Notes: generated from the letters alone by a model not told the origin. A DNA stretch of 64,000 nt from Ochotona curzoniae (GCF_017591425.1 NW_024467120.1:434001-498000), one strand, 5' to 3'; positions 11,665 to 21,734 are shown, counted from the stretch's first letter. Numbers and translations: made by a program.

Positions 11665-11892
11665 TGTTAGAGATGCTCCATGTCACCAGGTGTTAGAGTA
11701 CCTGGGTTTGAGTCCTGCCCTATGCTTTGGGACCCCGCACCCATGTGGGAGACCTGGAAGAGGCTCCTGGCTTTGGATGAGCACAGTACCGGCCGTTGTT
11801 CTCACTTGGGGAGTGAGTCATCGGATGGAAGATCTTCCTCTCTGTCTCTTCTAGCTGTATATCCACCTTTCCAATAAAAATAAAAAGAAAAA
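11665..11892 (+). mobile_element. C-repeat SINE with internal deletion
   Basis: Forward copy in which a decayed head runs into the GGGACCCCGCACCCATGTGG body. The segment around CTTGTGGCCTGGGAAAGCAG is missing. The tail CCAATAAAAATAAAAAGAAA is intact. Confidence 0.8.
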
Positions 11893-12025
11893 ATGCTGAT
11901 GAGACCGGACAGTGATGCCAACAGTTTGAAAAATAATCAGCAGTCTTTTATTAAATCACACAGGAGGACATAGACACATTTGGGGGATGATGGTTCTGTT
12001 AAATATCTTACTCATGAGGCTACTT

Positions 12026-12041
12026 AAAAATTCAGTTTCTC
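12026..12041 (+). repeat. Target-site duplication, first of three copies
   Basis: AAAAATTCAGTTTCTC directly before the first SINE. The 15-mer AAAAATTCAGTTTCT recurs at 12364-12378 and 12707-12721. Confidence 0.9.
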
Positions 12042-12363
12042 GGGCCTGACATGGTGACCTAGAGGTTAAAGTCCTTGCCTTGAGCACACTGCCATCCCAT
12101 ATGGGTAACGGTTCTACTCCCAGCAGCTTCACTTCCCATCCAGCTCCCTGCTTGTGGCCTGGGCAAGCAGTTGAGGACAACCCAAAGCCTTGGGACCCTG
12201 CATCCGCATGGCAGACCTGGAGGAAGTTCCTGGCTCCTGGCTTTGTGGCTTGGCACAGTACCGGCAATTATGCTCAATTAGGGAGTAAGTCACTTGGGGG
12301 AAAATCTTCCTCTCTCTCCTCCTCTCTGTATATCTGACTCTCCAATATAAATAAATCTTTTTT
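12042..12363 (+). mobile_element. Full-length C-repeat SINE, first of a same-site pair
   Basis: Forward copy from GGGCCTGACATGGTGACC to a CCAATATAAATAAATC tail. It is flanked by the shared 15-bp target repeat. It is more diverged than the second SINE, so it probably landed first. Confidence 0.92.
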
Positions 12364-12378
12364 AAAAATTCAGTTTCT

Positions 12379-12706
12379 GGGCCCGGCACGGTGGCGCAAG
12401 TGGTTAAAGGTCCTTGCCTTGCACGCCCGGGATCCCATATGGGCGCCAGTTCTAATCCCAGCAGCCCCGCTTCCCTTCCAGCTCCTCTCCTGTGGCCCCG
12501 GAAAGCAGTCAAGGACGGCCCAAAGCTTTGGGACCCTGCACCCGCGTGGGAGACCCGGAAGAGGCTCCTGGCTTCGGATCGGCATAGCATCGGCCCGTTG
12601 CGCTCACTTGGGGAGTGAATCATCGGACGGAAGATCTTCCTCTCTGTCTCTCCTCTCTGTATATCCGCCTTACCAATAAAAAAATAATAAAAATAAATCT
12701 TTAAAA
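12379..12706 (+). mobile_element. Full-length young C-repeat SINE, second of a same-site pair
   Basis: Forward copy starting GGGCCCGGCACGGTGGCGCA. The A box (TGGCGCAAGTGG), B-box-like GTTCTAATCCC and many CpG dinucleotides are preserved, which marks a recent copy. The target repeat AAAAATTCAGTTTCT lies at 12364-12378 and 12707-12721. Confidence 0.95.
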
Positions 12707-12722
12707 AAAAATTCAGTTTCTC

Positions 12723-13262
12723 CTCACAACTTAAAACATGCAAATTGGACACTTTATAAATATGATATTTGTTACACAGGAATTAACCTAAGTAAGTACA
12801 CGGGAGAACAAAATCTACTTCAGCAACAAACATGTAAGACAGTGGTTGGCACATACAAAGAAGCAAATACTATGGTGCAGTATAAAGGCTAATGTGTTAG
12901 GATTATTAACTTCACTAAAATGACAAGTGGCACTCAGGTTTTAAGCAAGGCAATAACGTCACCTGATGGCTTTCAAATGAATAAAATTATGGCTGCAGAC
13001 CAGACCGTGTTTTGGTGACATAAGGGAGCAGGGTTACTGCAGCATTCAAGGCCAGAGAATGTGATAACCAAGAAAATCAACAAAAAACTGGGACTGCCAT
13101 TCTCCCTGAGAAAATTACTGTATGAATTATCATTAGTGTTGGCTGAGAGCACACAGTGTACGCCAGATTTCATTCAGTTTTAATACACAGTTCATCTCAG
13201 TGCTGAACAGCATGTGCAGATATTACTACGGTACATACGAAAAGGCAAGCTGGGTGTCTTAC
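12723..13262. other. Unassigned DNA, downstream intron of the minus-strand gene
   Basis: No further exon recognised. This should be intron 3 if transcription continues leftwards beyond the donor at 13262-13261. Confidence 0.45.
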
Positions 13263-13392
13263 CTTTACAGTCCATTCGCAGTTCTTCAATTAGTAACAGA
13301 GAATTCTTAGATTGAGGCCACTCATATTCCTCTGAGACTATCTCCAGTGACTGGGTTATCTCATCATCTGTGGAACTTATTTGGCATTGACC
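13263..13392 (-). CDS. Coding exon 3 of an unidentified minus-strand gene
   Basis: This 130-bp stretch is bounded on the minus strand by a good acceptor (pyrimidine-rich run ending TTTAACAG) and a strong donor (AAAG followed by GTAAGA). One frame is open throughout and encodes 43 residues plus one base. The product is acidic, with a DDEITQSLEIVSEEYEW stretch and then SLLLIEELRMDCK. The other two frames hit stops early. The exon starts in the phase in which the 34-bp exon upstream ends. From memory the sequence recalls the ANKRD26/CCDC144 coiled-coil group, but I cannot confirm that and give no symbol. The open frame and both splice sites argue for a real exon. Later exons were not found and may lie left of the window. 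Confidence 0.7.
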
Positions 13393-13609
13393 CTGTTAAA
13401 TAAGTAAATAAGTTTTAAAGTGTCCTTTCAAATCTAGACAACTATTTATAAATATAGTAATGATGACTCATTCTCTGCATAAGAAAAATGACATGACACA
13501 TACTTCTCACAAGGCCTGAGTTCTTGTTAAAAAGATGCTGATATAAAGGTACTGGATTTTTTTAATTTCTTGAATTTTGTTCTTCAAAACAGAAGTATTT
13601 GCGTAATTT
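13393..13609. other. Intron 2, left part
   Basis: A/T-rich, with no features beyond the acceptor of exon 3. Confidence 0.5.
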
Positions 13610-13955
13610 TCTTTTTTTATTTATTTTATTATTTCATGATACAGTTCCATAGGCTCCAGAATTTCACTTCGCCCTCTCCACAGCCCCTTTCCCCCTTTCC
13701 ACTGATTTCCCCTATATTGCTACAGTAGTATAGTCCTTCATAAAGAGTACTAGGTCCGTCATTCTGCTATTTAAGTGTATCCTGACATTGTAGGTATGGA
13801 CAATGGCAGAGCATCCAGCATTCTATTGTCAAGATATATTCAACAATTTCATTGGGGGTTCTTCTTTGATTTGGAAGTAGAGATGCATACTGCATTGTAT
13901 CTTCACATTTGAATGTGATAGTTTCTATTACACAGTTAGTATATACCACCTTAAA
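13610..13955 (-). mobile_element. Decayed L1 3' end
   Basis: Reverse L1 3' region inside intron 2. TTTCATGATACAGTTCCATA corresponds to the TTATGTGATACAGTTTTATA end seen at 61557-61576. It then shows the C-rich stretch and the CATTCTATTGTCAAGATATA segment. It is older and more diverged than the copies at 34.9-37.2 and 61.5-63.3 kb. Confidence 0.75.
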
Positions 13956-14275
13956 TTAAAACAGAAAAAATACAGCAAAATAAACAACATGAAGAAAAAC
14001 AGAAAATTCACAACATCATGAAGTTAAATACAATGCTACTGAATGACTAATGTGTCCCTGAAGCAATGAAAAGGAAATTAAAAACCTACTTGAAGAAAAC
14101 CTACTGTTTCAATCACACTTCTAAAATAGAGACCTTTACAAAATTCCTGTGTTTTTTTTTTTTCCAATTTACCTTTCACATTTTATTTTGAAATTCAGGC
14201 TTTTGTAATACAACACTTTGTCTTCTGTAACATATTTTTCAATATAATAATACATGTTATTATTTTGTATAATAC

Positions 14276-14309
14276 CTGTATAATTCCATTAATCACTTTC
14301 CTTGACGGC
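14276..14309 (-). CDS. Coding micro-exon 2 of the minus-strand gene
   Basis: A 34-bp exon with acceptor ATTTGTTTTTTAG and donor ACAG followed by GTATTA on the minus strand. Its first base completes a Trp codon begun by exon 1 (TG then G). The remaining 33 bases encode PSRKVINGIIQ and end on a codon boundary that leads straight into exon 3. Exons of this size cannot be seen from open frames alone. The support is the splice signals plus phase agreement with both neighbours. An extra exon between this one and exon 1 cannot be excluded. Confidence 0.6.
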
Positions 14310-14545
14310 CTAAAAAACAAATAAGCACTTTCAAAATATCATATATACAAAATTTAAGAAATATACTATTAATACTTTTACATGTCTTTTCATTTATCTT
14401 TTACAAAGTACTTTTTGCATAAGAGTGAATGAACATTAATAGTAACATCAGAAAAGAAAAATATGCTGTCAGAAATATTAAAACAAAATAATTTAGTTTA
14501 TCTTTCTGGCAGTCAAAATTAAATGAAATGTTATTTGCATTTTTA
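14310..14545. other. Intron 1, left end
   Basis: A/T-rich DNA without recognisable features. Confidence 0.5.
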
Positions 14546-14765
14546 AACATTTATTTATTGGAAAGCTAGAAAAGAGGTGGACTATGTCAGCCAGTGGATT
14601 CTGGAGGGATTTCATCGTGCTTGGAATGGCAAGATTGGCAGCAATTCAGAACTGTTGAACTATCAAAACCACTTAAGTAGGACCCTCAGACAGGCCCCAC
14701 ATCAGGGATTCTGGGATGGGTGGGAGGCTAGGTAGGACTTCTCCCTTTCACTAAATCCTAACTGG
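14546..14765 (+). repeat. Repeat block A, copy 1, behind a SINE tail scrap
   Basis: 14546-14572 is a reverse SINE tail (AACATTTATTTATTGGAAAG). From 14573 the sequence GTGGACTATGTCAGCCAGTG through TATCAAAACCACTTAAG matches segments at about 27409, 31155 and 48290. This is a dispersed repeat, probably part of an L1 5' region. Confidence 0.7.
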
Positions 14766-15574
14766 AAAACGATAATTTTTATGTCTGTGAGCTAACCCTT
14801 TATTAATGATGCAGTTATTGATTTATTCAGAACCTACTGTGCAATCAGTAAATATAATTTTAAGTATTGTACATGCATTAAACTCACAATGGTGAGGGTT
14901 AAACCTCACAATTCCATGAGAAAAGTAACATATTGGAAATGGCGTGTCGGATTTTATTCCGAGTTTTGGTTCCTACTTCCAACTTACTCAGAGGCAATGG
15001 AGACCATTATAGAAATTGTACTGCTGGCAACATGAAAGACCTAGATTAACTATCCTTTCTCACAACCTGGGCCTGCTAGCTTACATTGTAAACACACCCT
15101 GAGTGTAAAAGAATTAACAGTCTCCGCCTAAATACTAGGCTGCTATGATAGACAGATATTAATCCCCCACTGCCCTTTCAGGCCTTTTAATTTTTAAATT
15201 CCAACTGTCCCCAAAACTATACAGCATTAAACAGCTCTTTTAAGACAGACACGCCTAGACATCAGTCTGTACAATACAATACATTTCAGCGTTATCTGAT
15301 TTATTTATAATATTGATGATTTGTAACACCATGGCCAGAATTTTACAAAATCCATTATATCTGCTACCCATTTGTTTTAATTATTTTGAAAAATTACAAA
15401 TGACGGAACATGCCTGAAAGCAGATAATCTACATCCATTTCACCAAGGAAGTTTCAATGAGAAACAAACCACATTTCTAGAAGACTTAGGAAAAGTTTCA
15501 GTGGATAATTGACAGGGACAACAAACAGCAGACTAAAATCCAGCCTAGAGAGGAAAACCAAAAAATTCTGTTTC
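14766..15574. other. Unassigned intronic DNA
   Basis: A badly decayed SINE may occupy about 14940-15010. No gene is seen. Confidence 0.4.
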
Positions 15575-16550
15575 TCCTACCCCAGTGTCCTAGCCAGGCA
15601 ACACAATCTTGCTGACATTGTGGTGTAGTATGCAAAGCTTCAGCCTGAGGAGTTCTTGCCACAGGGTCTGGGAAGCAACATCACAATCCCAGGCATCACC
15701 TTGGATGTCCTGCAAGAACTGGGGCCATCTGCTCTAGGACCCCAGGGACTGTGCTGGTGGTGGTACTATGACTCCTGAAGTAGCTGGCTCTCTCCTGTGT
15801 CAACCAGAGGGCTCTGCCTACACCCCACTGCTACAGACTGCTTACTCAATTCACAATATCTGGAATAACTGGCCTTCAACCTGAGAGAAGTGCTTAGGTA
15901 AAGATCACACTGCATCCTGCAGCACTGTGACAATTGGTACTATTAGCACTGCATACCCTAGAGTAATTGGCACAGAATCTATAAGACTAAGGGAAGAATG
16001 TGCTGTTTCAATCAAAAACTGCTTGTATACAACCCTCTGCATTGTCCCTTAGTCACTCTGTGCAATTGGATAAAGTCCCCTTAATATCTCCAAGGGTTGG
16101 GAATTGGGCTTTCAGTGCTAAGTCCTAGAGTTATTGAGTCCCACATTGCCAAAACTTGTGGTATCGCCATCCACATCATACAGTCTGAAAGCCATAGTCA
16201 TTGGAGCAACAGGCTTAGCATCACTCTTGCTTATTGAGCATGAAAAGGGGAAAAGGGCCTCTGTGTCCTATAGCATCAGAAACATGACTACAAATTAAAA
16301 CAAACAAACAAAACCTTCCCGTTGGGTATACTTGACACCCAACACCCTAGGGACTAAAAATACACCCGTGGAATGCCCTGCCCACGCCAGTAATATGACT
16401 GCCTCCACATACGGCTGCAGACTAGGTAAGTGTGGCTCTTGCAGACTCTGCAGACATTGATTATTGGAGAAGAAATCAGTCAGGAGTTACATTGTGACAG
16501 TCAAGTATAACAAAAGCCCAATCAACAATTCAAGTCACAGACATCATTCA
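15575..16550 (+). repeat. Repeat block B, copy 1
   Basis: A segment of about 0.95 kb that realigns with 24860-25680. Shared runs include CACAATCCCAGGCATCACCT against CACAAATCCAGGCATCACCT, the GGGTTGGGAATTGGGCT region, and GACATTGATTATTGGAGAAG against GACATTGTTTAACACTGAAG. It ends where foreign DNA and an RPS26 retrocopy have been inserted. Confidence 0.7.
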
Positions 16551-16779
16551 AAAAAGTCTTTTCCAGTGAAACCTATTCTAATAAAAATGATCATGGCAGT
16601 TTTGGGGTTCTCCATTCCAAGCTGGTGAGCAGTGGCACATTTTCGGTTCAGGGTCCAAAGCAGGCGCTGAAGGTCATAGGCCTCAGTGAGGAAGTGAACA
16701 TGGAGACCTGAGAGCCCAGGACACTGGGATGGGGAGAGGGCCAGATGTGCCAGGACAGGTAGCTGTGGCCACATCTTGT
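16551..16779. other. Inserted segment of unknown origin beside the RPS26 retrocopy
   Basis: This segment is absent from the second block B copy. On the minus strand it is open for 76 codons (16774-16544), with TEAYDLQRLLWTLNRKCATA, which looks coding-like but which I do not recognise. It could be part of another processed transcript or of a chimeric retrocopy. Confidence 0.35.
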
Positions 16780-17190
16780 CATAGACAAAGAACAGGAGGA
16801 AAAATCACTATGCTAAAAAAAAAGTTTAACCACATGAACCATATACACTGCACCAACTGGATGTGGTACGTGCCCAAAGACAAAGCCAGCAAGAAGTTCA
16901 TCAATCAGAACGTAGTGGAGGCCAGAGTTGTGAGGGAACTCTCGGAAGTGAGCATGTTCACCACCTACATGCGTCCCAGTCTGTACGTGGAGCCGCACCA
17001 TTCACAGCCAGGTGGTCAGAAACTGATCTCGTGAAACCTGCTAAGACTGGACCCCACCACCCTGATTTCAGACCTGCTCATGTTGCTCCACAACCTCCAC
17101 CAAAACTCATGTAAGCAGCATGGTCTTTAACGGCTGAAGAAAAATTGTCCTCTAGAAAAATAAAGTGGAAACTTAGGCTTTAAAAAAAAG
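16780..17190 (+). pseudogene. RPS26: Processed pseudogene of ribosomal protein S26
   Basis: The sequence follows the eS26 (RPS26) coding sequence without introns: HIHCTNWMWYVPKDKA matches the family's cysteine-containing N-terminal part, followed by the acidic helix region and the proline-rich C-terminus ending at the TAA at 17113-17115. The transcript's 3' untranslated region, an AATAAA signal (about 17158) and an A-run at 17182-17189 follow, the marks of a reverse-transcribed mRNA. The start codon position is mutated (ATA at about 16780), zinc-binding cysteines are replaced (CTNW instead of CTNC) and the frame shifts near 17000-17035. It cannot make a working S26. It interrupts repeat block B: homology to the intact copy resumes beyond the A-run. 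Confidence 0.9.
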
Positions 17191-17400
17191 CATGGCAGAT
17201 ATACTTATGTCAGTGCAAGAACATAGGAAACATGAGGAAACAAAGTAGTATGACTACTCTAAGAGAAGTCAGTCATTTTCCAGAGATAGACATTGATCTG
17301 TATGAAATCTAGACAAGTCCTGAAAAAGAATTTAAAATAATGAACATAAGACAAATGAGATGTTACAGACTGCAGAGGAGCAGATGGAAGAAGTGATGAA
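17191..17400 (+). repeat. Block B continuation, old L1 ORF1-like region
   Basis: AGAGATAGACATTGATCTGT and the AAGAATTTAAAATAATGAAC region realign with 25785-25860, where the text runs on into old L1 ORF1-like sequence. This shows that block B belongs upstream of an L1 ORF1. Confidence 0.6.
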
Positions 17401-19092
17401 CTGGAACCACAGTAGCCAGACCCAAGCCGTCACTGTGATGGGGAATGGGAGCATCCTCAGCTGCAGCTTAACCAGCTGCACCACACTGCCTGCCCATGCA
17501 ATTCTAATCTTAACACACCTTTCTAAGCAATTCCCCAAGTCCTTGTCCTTTCTTCTTATGCTAAACCTTGGTCATAAAACTGCAATTCTGATGATCCTGT
17601 TACTATTATTTTTCTTAGAACTCAGTCTTTAACTCTTAAATATATTCTTATCTTATTCCATTGAGTATGACTGCTAATTCTATTTTCATCTGTCCACTGG
17701 GTACACTAGTTCTACTTTTTTTCCCCACTATTAAAATATATCTAGTTGATAACAAATAATGCAGAGCTCTTGGATTAGAATCAAGAAACCTAAGTTAATA
17801 TTTCATTTCTGCCAAATCCTACACCTATATAAGCCATTATATACTGTTTGAATTCCAGGTATCCCATCGGAATAACCATATGAATTGTGTGTTAAACACA
17901 TGTTGGAGTAATGAAAGATATTTCATTAGTCTTCAAGATTCCCTACAATTCTAAAATCCTATGTGTTTTTCATTCTGTCCACAGAAAAGTGGGAATATTT
18001 TAACTAGAAGAAGAAAGAAAAAATCAGGACAGAAGAAATAAGAAAATTAGAAAACAAAGTAAAGAAATCAAAAGAACATGAGAGTCATGCAAAATTGAGT
18101 TAAAAATACACTTCATTATAGTAAAGCTGAAATATAAGCCAGTAGATGAAGCAACTACCAAACTGAAATACAAGTAGAGAAATCAACTAGAAATATCCTA
18201 TAACCACATGCTATCTATAATGAACACAACTCTATGTAAATATCTCTCACTAACAGTAAACTAGTTCCTCCTTAGAGCTTACCTAATACTGCTTATGTTC
18301 TTGCTTATGACCTGCGATCTTGGAATCAAATCACAGATCTGTCCTAAAAGCTAACATGATAGAAACACACTGGTTGCCACTATAAGTTGTCAGTATAAAA
18401 TCTCTAAAGCAGTTATACATAAGTGACTTTCAGAATTTATCTGAGTTGTAGCTGTGTCTTCACCCAATGCTGCACAGATTATTGTTAATCTAGCCTAAGG
18501 ATCAAAAGAATGTATTCGGGAACCAGGCTGACCACCAACTAATAGGTCAGAGACTTGTTAACTATAGAATTATGGGCCAATTAATCCACTATGCTGAACC
18601 ACAGTTGTTTAATTAAAATAAAAACTAACTATGACAACCTATCCTTTTTAAAACTACTGTTATCACTATGAGAAATCACCATTGTTAACCACATTAAACA
18701 ATATGTAACTCAGACTACAACAATCAAGAAATAATGAATTTTTCATCTCTGCTTTTTTTTGTAAGATAGGCTCAAAATATTCTGAAAACTGGTAGTGATT
18801 TCTCATTAGGGTTCATTATGGAAACCAGATCACCTAAGTGTACAAACACATTAGGTTGCCTGCTCTGGGAAACAGTGACATGGACATTCCATAATCTAAG
18901 AAAAAGGTGCTACCCAAAACAAAAAGACTTTTGCATAAACATCGAATATAAGAAAGAAAATTGATTTTTACAACATCGTATGAACTTGACAACTAATTTC
19001 CAGCAAATAGTATTTTCCAGCAGGAAAGACAAGAATTTCAAATGACAACACTCCATGCAGGTCTAGGCTAAGATGTGGGATCCATATGAGAT
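17401..19092. other. Unassigned intron 1 DNA
   Basis: About 1.7 kb of A/T-rich sequence with no confident repeat or exon. A small reverse-SINE-like scrap may lie at about 17450-17495. Confidence 0.45.
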
Positions 19093-19350
19093 ATTTAATT
19101 TTTTTTTCTCATCTTAATTATCAGGGAAGAGATTTTCTATCCACTGTTTCACCCCCAAATGTCTGTCACAGTGTGGGCTGAACTCAATGGATCTCCCACA
19201 CGGATGGCAGAGATACAGGACTTGAATCTTCATGCTGCTTCCCTGGCTGCTCACAAGCAGGAAGGTGGTGCTGGCACTCAGACTCAGCACTCCTGCGTGG
19301 GATGCGGCTGTTCCAGGAGGCATCTTAGCCTCTGTGCCAAATATCAACCT
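19093..19350 (-). mobile_element. Old C-repeat SINE
   Basis: Reverse copy: CCACTGTTTCACCCCCAAAT, GGCTGCTCACAAGCAGGAAG, CCTGCGTGGGATGCGGCTGT. Diverged, within intron 1. Confidence 0.75.
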
Positions 19351-19961
19351 CAGGATGATTTGTTTGTTATGTTGGCAAATAAACCTTCAGAATGCTTTTG
19401 AGTTGATTCTCAGTAATTTCTTTGTAGCATAAAATTAAAAAGAAGTTATCCAAATTATTGAGAAGAATTTGGGTTTCCTTCTTGTACTTTTCTCAGTTTG
19501 TGTATTTTAAGTTTCACCCATCAGCAACTTCATTTTATGACCATCTGCCTAGTTTGTTCTAGTCAATATCCATTTCAGTTACAGCATCTTTTTTGTATTC
19601 ATACGAAATACAACCAGTATCAAGTTCCAAATTCTTATGTATTATTTGGTGGCTTTTAAATTTCCTATTAAGTTCCATCATTTGAGTTTTCAGTAAGCAG
19701 CAAATGATTAATTTGTGCAACGTTGATAGCACATTTTCAAATCGATAACAGCAACTAATGTTCTCACAAGAGTAAAGACAAACGGTAGAGGTAACAAAGA
19801 ATTGTAAAACCCTATTATGCTTATTTTGTTTATGTAAAATAGATAAACACCCAAGCAGCTGACAGAGCCACCTGAGCCCCGGCATCCTCAGTCACAGAAT
19901 TGTCCCTGGCAGGGTTAGCACCCAACCCTGCAATACCCTCCCGGCTAGCAGTCCCCATTAC
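19351..19961. other. Intron 1, right end
   Basis: Begins at the donor of exon 1 (GT at 19961-19960). About 19510-19560 still aligns with 32870-32930 near the duplicate exon, so the duplicated block extends into this intron. Confidence 0.5.
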
Positions 19962-20113
19962 CAGGTCTGGTCTCCATGGTTCCTGCCTCTCGTCCTGATC
20001 TTCGGGAGCTGTTGTTCTGTTCCTTCATCCCCCTCGTTGGCTGCTGCAGGTGGTTTCCTGATATCCTCCTCTGGGAAGCGATCCCCGGGCTGTGATTTCA
20101 CCCCACTCGCCAT
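19962..20113 (-). CDS. Coding exon 1 of the minus-strand gene
   Basis: On the minus strand an ATG at 20113-20111 opens a frame of 50 codons plus two bases. It begins MASGVKSQPGDRFPEEDIRK and stays hydrophilic and charged (GDEGTEQQLPKIRTRGR), with no signal peptide or membrane segment. It ends at a plausible donor (GACCTG followed by GTAATG). The two trailing bases plus the first base of the 34-bp exon make TGG, so the three exons read as one frame of 105 codons plus one base. This start was chosen because it lies about 200 bases below an X-box promoter and because the downstream frame is conserved, codon for codon, in the diverged copy near 33.1-33.25 kb. I do not recognise the protein. The promoter type suggests a cilium- or testis-related role, which is inference. 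Confidence 0.65.
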
Positions 20114-20300
20114 CCTCACATCAGATGACTTTCAAGAGACACTCGCCCTTAAAATGGAGAAAAGAACATTTATGGCGAGACTACCGGCGTTTCTCCCACC
20201 CTGGAGAGCCCAAGGCCAGCCCAGCAGATGAGCCAGAGGTCTCACCTGGATGTCCCAACTGAAATGCCAGGCCACACCCAGCATTCCCACAATCCAGCCT
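20114..20300 (-). other. Probable 5' untranslated region of the minus-strand gene
   Basis: Lies between the X-box promoter and the ATG. A strong-looking donor (CATCCAG followed by GTGAGA, at about 20251) could splice a short leader exon, but the matching position in the duplicate has no donor. The CCCAAGGCCAGCCC / GATGAGCC segment is the best-conserved part of the duplicated block. Confidence 0.45.
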
Positions 20301-20375
20301 CACAATGACTGTTGCCAAGCAACTCCCTTAACGCATGCGCCCTCCTGCGCCTCTAGAGGGCGCGTGCGCAAGTCA
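20301..20375 (-). promoter_or_regulatory. CpG-rich promoter with RFX X-box, NRF1-like and CTCF-like sites
   Basis: GTTGCCAAGCAAC at 20311-20323 fits the RFX X-box consensus GTNRCC-N-RGYAAC perfectly. GCATGCGC at 20333-20340 and the GCGCGTGCGC region near 20361-20369 are NRF1-type half sites. CCTCTAGAGGGCGC at 20350-20363 differs from the CTCF core by one base. The CpG density is far above the surrounding DNA. X-boxes are established promoter elements of ciliary and many testis genes. The direction (minus) follows from the exon below it. Activity is inferred. Confidence 0.65.
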
Positions 20376-20649
20376 AGCTGGTGGTCAGGAATAATGAGGG
20401 CTTGTTTGTAGGGCTCACCCACGTTTCACCTGAAAGCACAAGCTTTTTATTCTTCAGCAGGAAGCCACTATAGTGTCTGGATCTATGCCTAGGTCATGTC
20501 AGCTGAGCGGAGAGCTGCCACTTTGTGTTTCTCTAGGTCTAAGTGCTGGGATGGGCTGTGCAGGAGGCAGGGCTTATGGGCAAGTGAGGGCGGAACAGCA
20601 TGCATCAGGGTTTTCCAGGCTGCATGTTGTTGCTTTTGTAAAGATTTGG
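20376..20649. other. Unassigned DNA upstream of the promoter
   Basis: No opposing gene recognised, although X-box promoters are often bidirectional. Confidence 0.4.
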
Positions 20650-20662
20650 TTTTTTTCTTTCT

Positions 20663-20694
<32 letters not shown>

Positions 20695-20698
20695 TATT
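20650..20698. repeat. (TTTTG)n simple repeat
   Basis: Several tandem TTTTG units within a T-rich stretch. They probably grew from the tail of the adjoining reverse SINE. Confidence 0.85.
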
Positions 20699-20865
20699 TG
20701 AATGGCATAATTACAGGAAAGGAGAGAAAAAATGGCGATGGTTACATCAATCTCCCATCCAGGTCTTTCTTGTAGGTATTGGAGTCCAAGTACTCTGGCC
20801 ATCTTTGGTTTCCTTCCCAAGCATACTAGCAGGGATCTGGACTGTAGCTTCCGGCAAGGGTCTTC
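20699..20865 (-). mobile_element. Old C-repeat SINE fragment
   Basis: Reverse copy recognisable from TTGAATGGCATAATTACAGG and the body GTCCAAGTACTCTGGCCATC / CAAGCATACTAGCAGGGATC. Heavily decayed. Confidence 0.65.
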
Positions 20866-21494
20866 CCAGCTTTGAGCAACAGTCTCTTCTAGAAAATGGG
20901 ACTGATTTAATGCTCTTTTCCCAGGGTGGCAGGAAGGTGACTGGAGTAAGGTAAAGAACAGCTCCCTTATCCTACACTGCTCATGACCTCTACCGTCCCT
21001 TGGTGATCCAGGCTGCCCTTGTTGCTGGCAGGTCCTCACATGGTACATGTTAGGAGGCTGAGGAGGCTGGGAGAGAATCGCAGTGGTTGGCCTGAAGCCA
21101 TAGTTGGCACTCCTCTGCCTTTGTTGGGATGGCAGGCACTGTTCATTGCCTCCAAAAGGGGCTCCTCCGTCTCTAAGTCTCACCTGCTGGGACAGCTGCA
21201 GGTTTAGGCTTTCCCAACCCTTGAAGGTGTGAGAGGTCTTCCTGCATCTATGCAGCCCAAACCACACTTGTACAGCTGTGCAGAGTGTGCTCATCTCCCT
21301 CACCTGAAAACCAGGCCTGCGGTGACACAGATCCTTGCTTGCATGATCACCCTGGCTATACAGCCAGCCAGGTATGTGACACTTCCATGGTTGTTCCATG
21401 GTGTGGTATCAGATCTGTGAGCCCAGATGAATTCAGTTTGCATTTTCTTTTAAACAGCTTACAGTTTGCACCTCTCTTTCATCATCATTTCATA
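20866..21494. other. Unassigned DNA with a long minus-strand open frame
   Basis: A minus frame of 264 codons (21399-20605) runs through here and into the complement of the SINE and (TTTTG)n repeat, so its C-terminus is repeat-derived. I see no family match and do not call a gene. Confidence 0.4.
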
Positions 21495-21734
21495 TCACAA
21501 AAGGTCACAATAGCAGGGCCAGGCCACATTGAAGTCAAGAGCTGAGACCTCCTTCCCGACCTGTCATGTAGATGTCAGAGCCCAGACACTTGAACCATCA
21601 CATGCTACCTTCTTAAGTGAATTAGCATGGACCTGGATGAGAAGTGAAGTAGCTGGGGCTCAATTACAGCTCCGACATGGGATGCTAGCATCACAGTGAG
21701 GTGACATAACCCACCCACTCTGCCATCACACATC
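21495..21734 (-). mobile_element. Old C-repeat SINE
   Basis: Reverse copy with ATGTAGATGTCAGAGCCCAG, GACACTTGAACCATCACATG, GACATGGGATGCTAGCATCA. Decayed head. Confidence 0.7.

Noticed and set aside
20605..21399. 264-codon minus-strand open frame
   Set aside because: Its C-terminal part is the complement of a SINE and a (TTTTG)n repeat, and the rest resembles no protein I know. It lies upstream of the real promoter.
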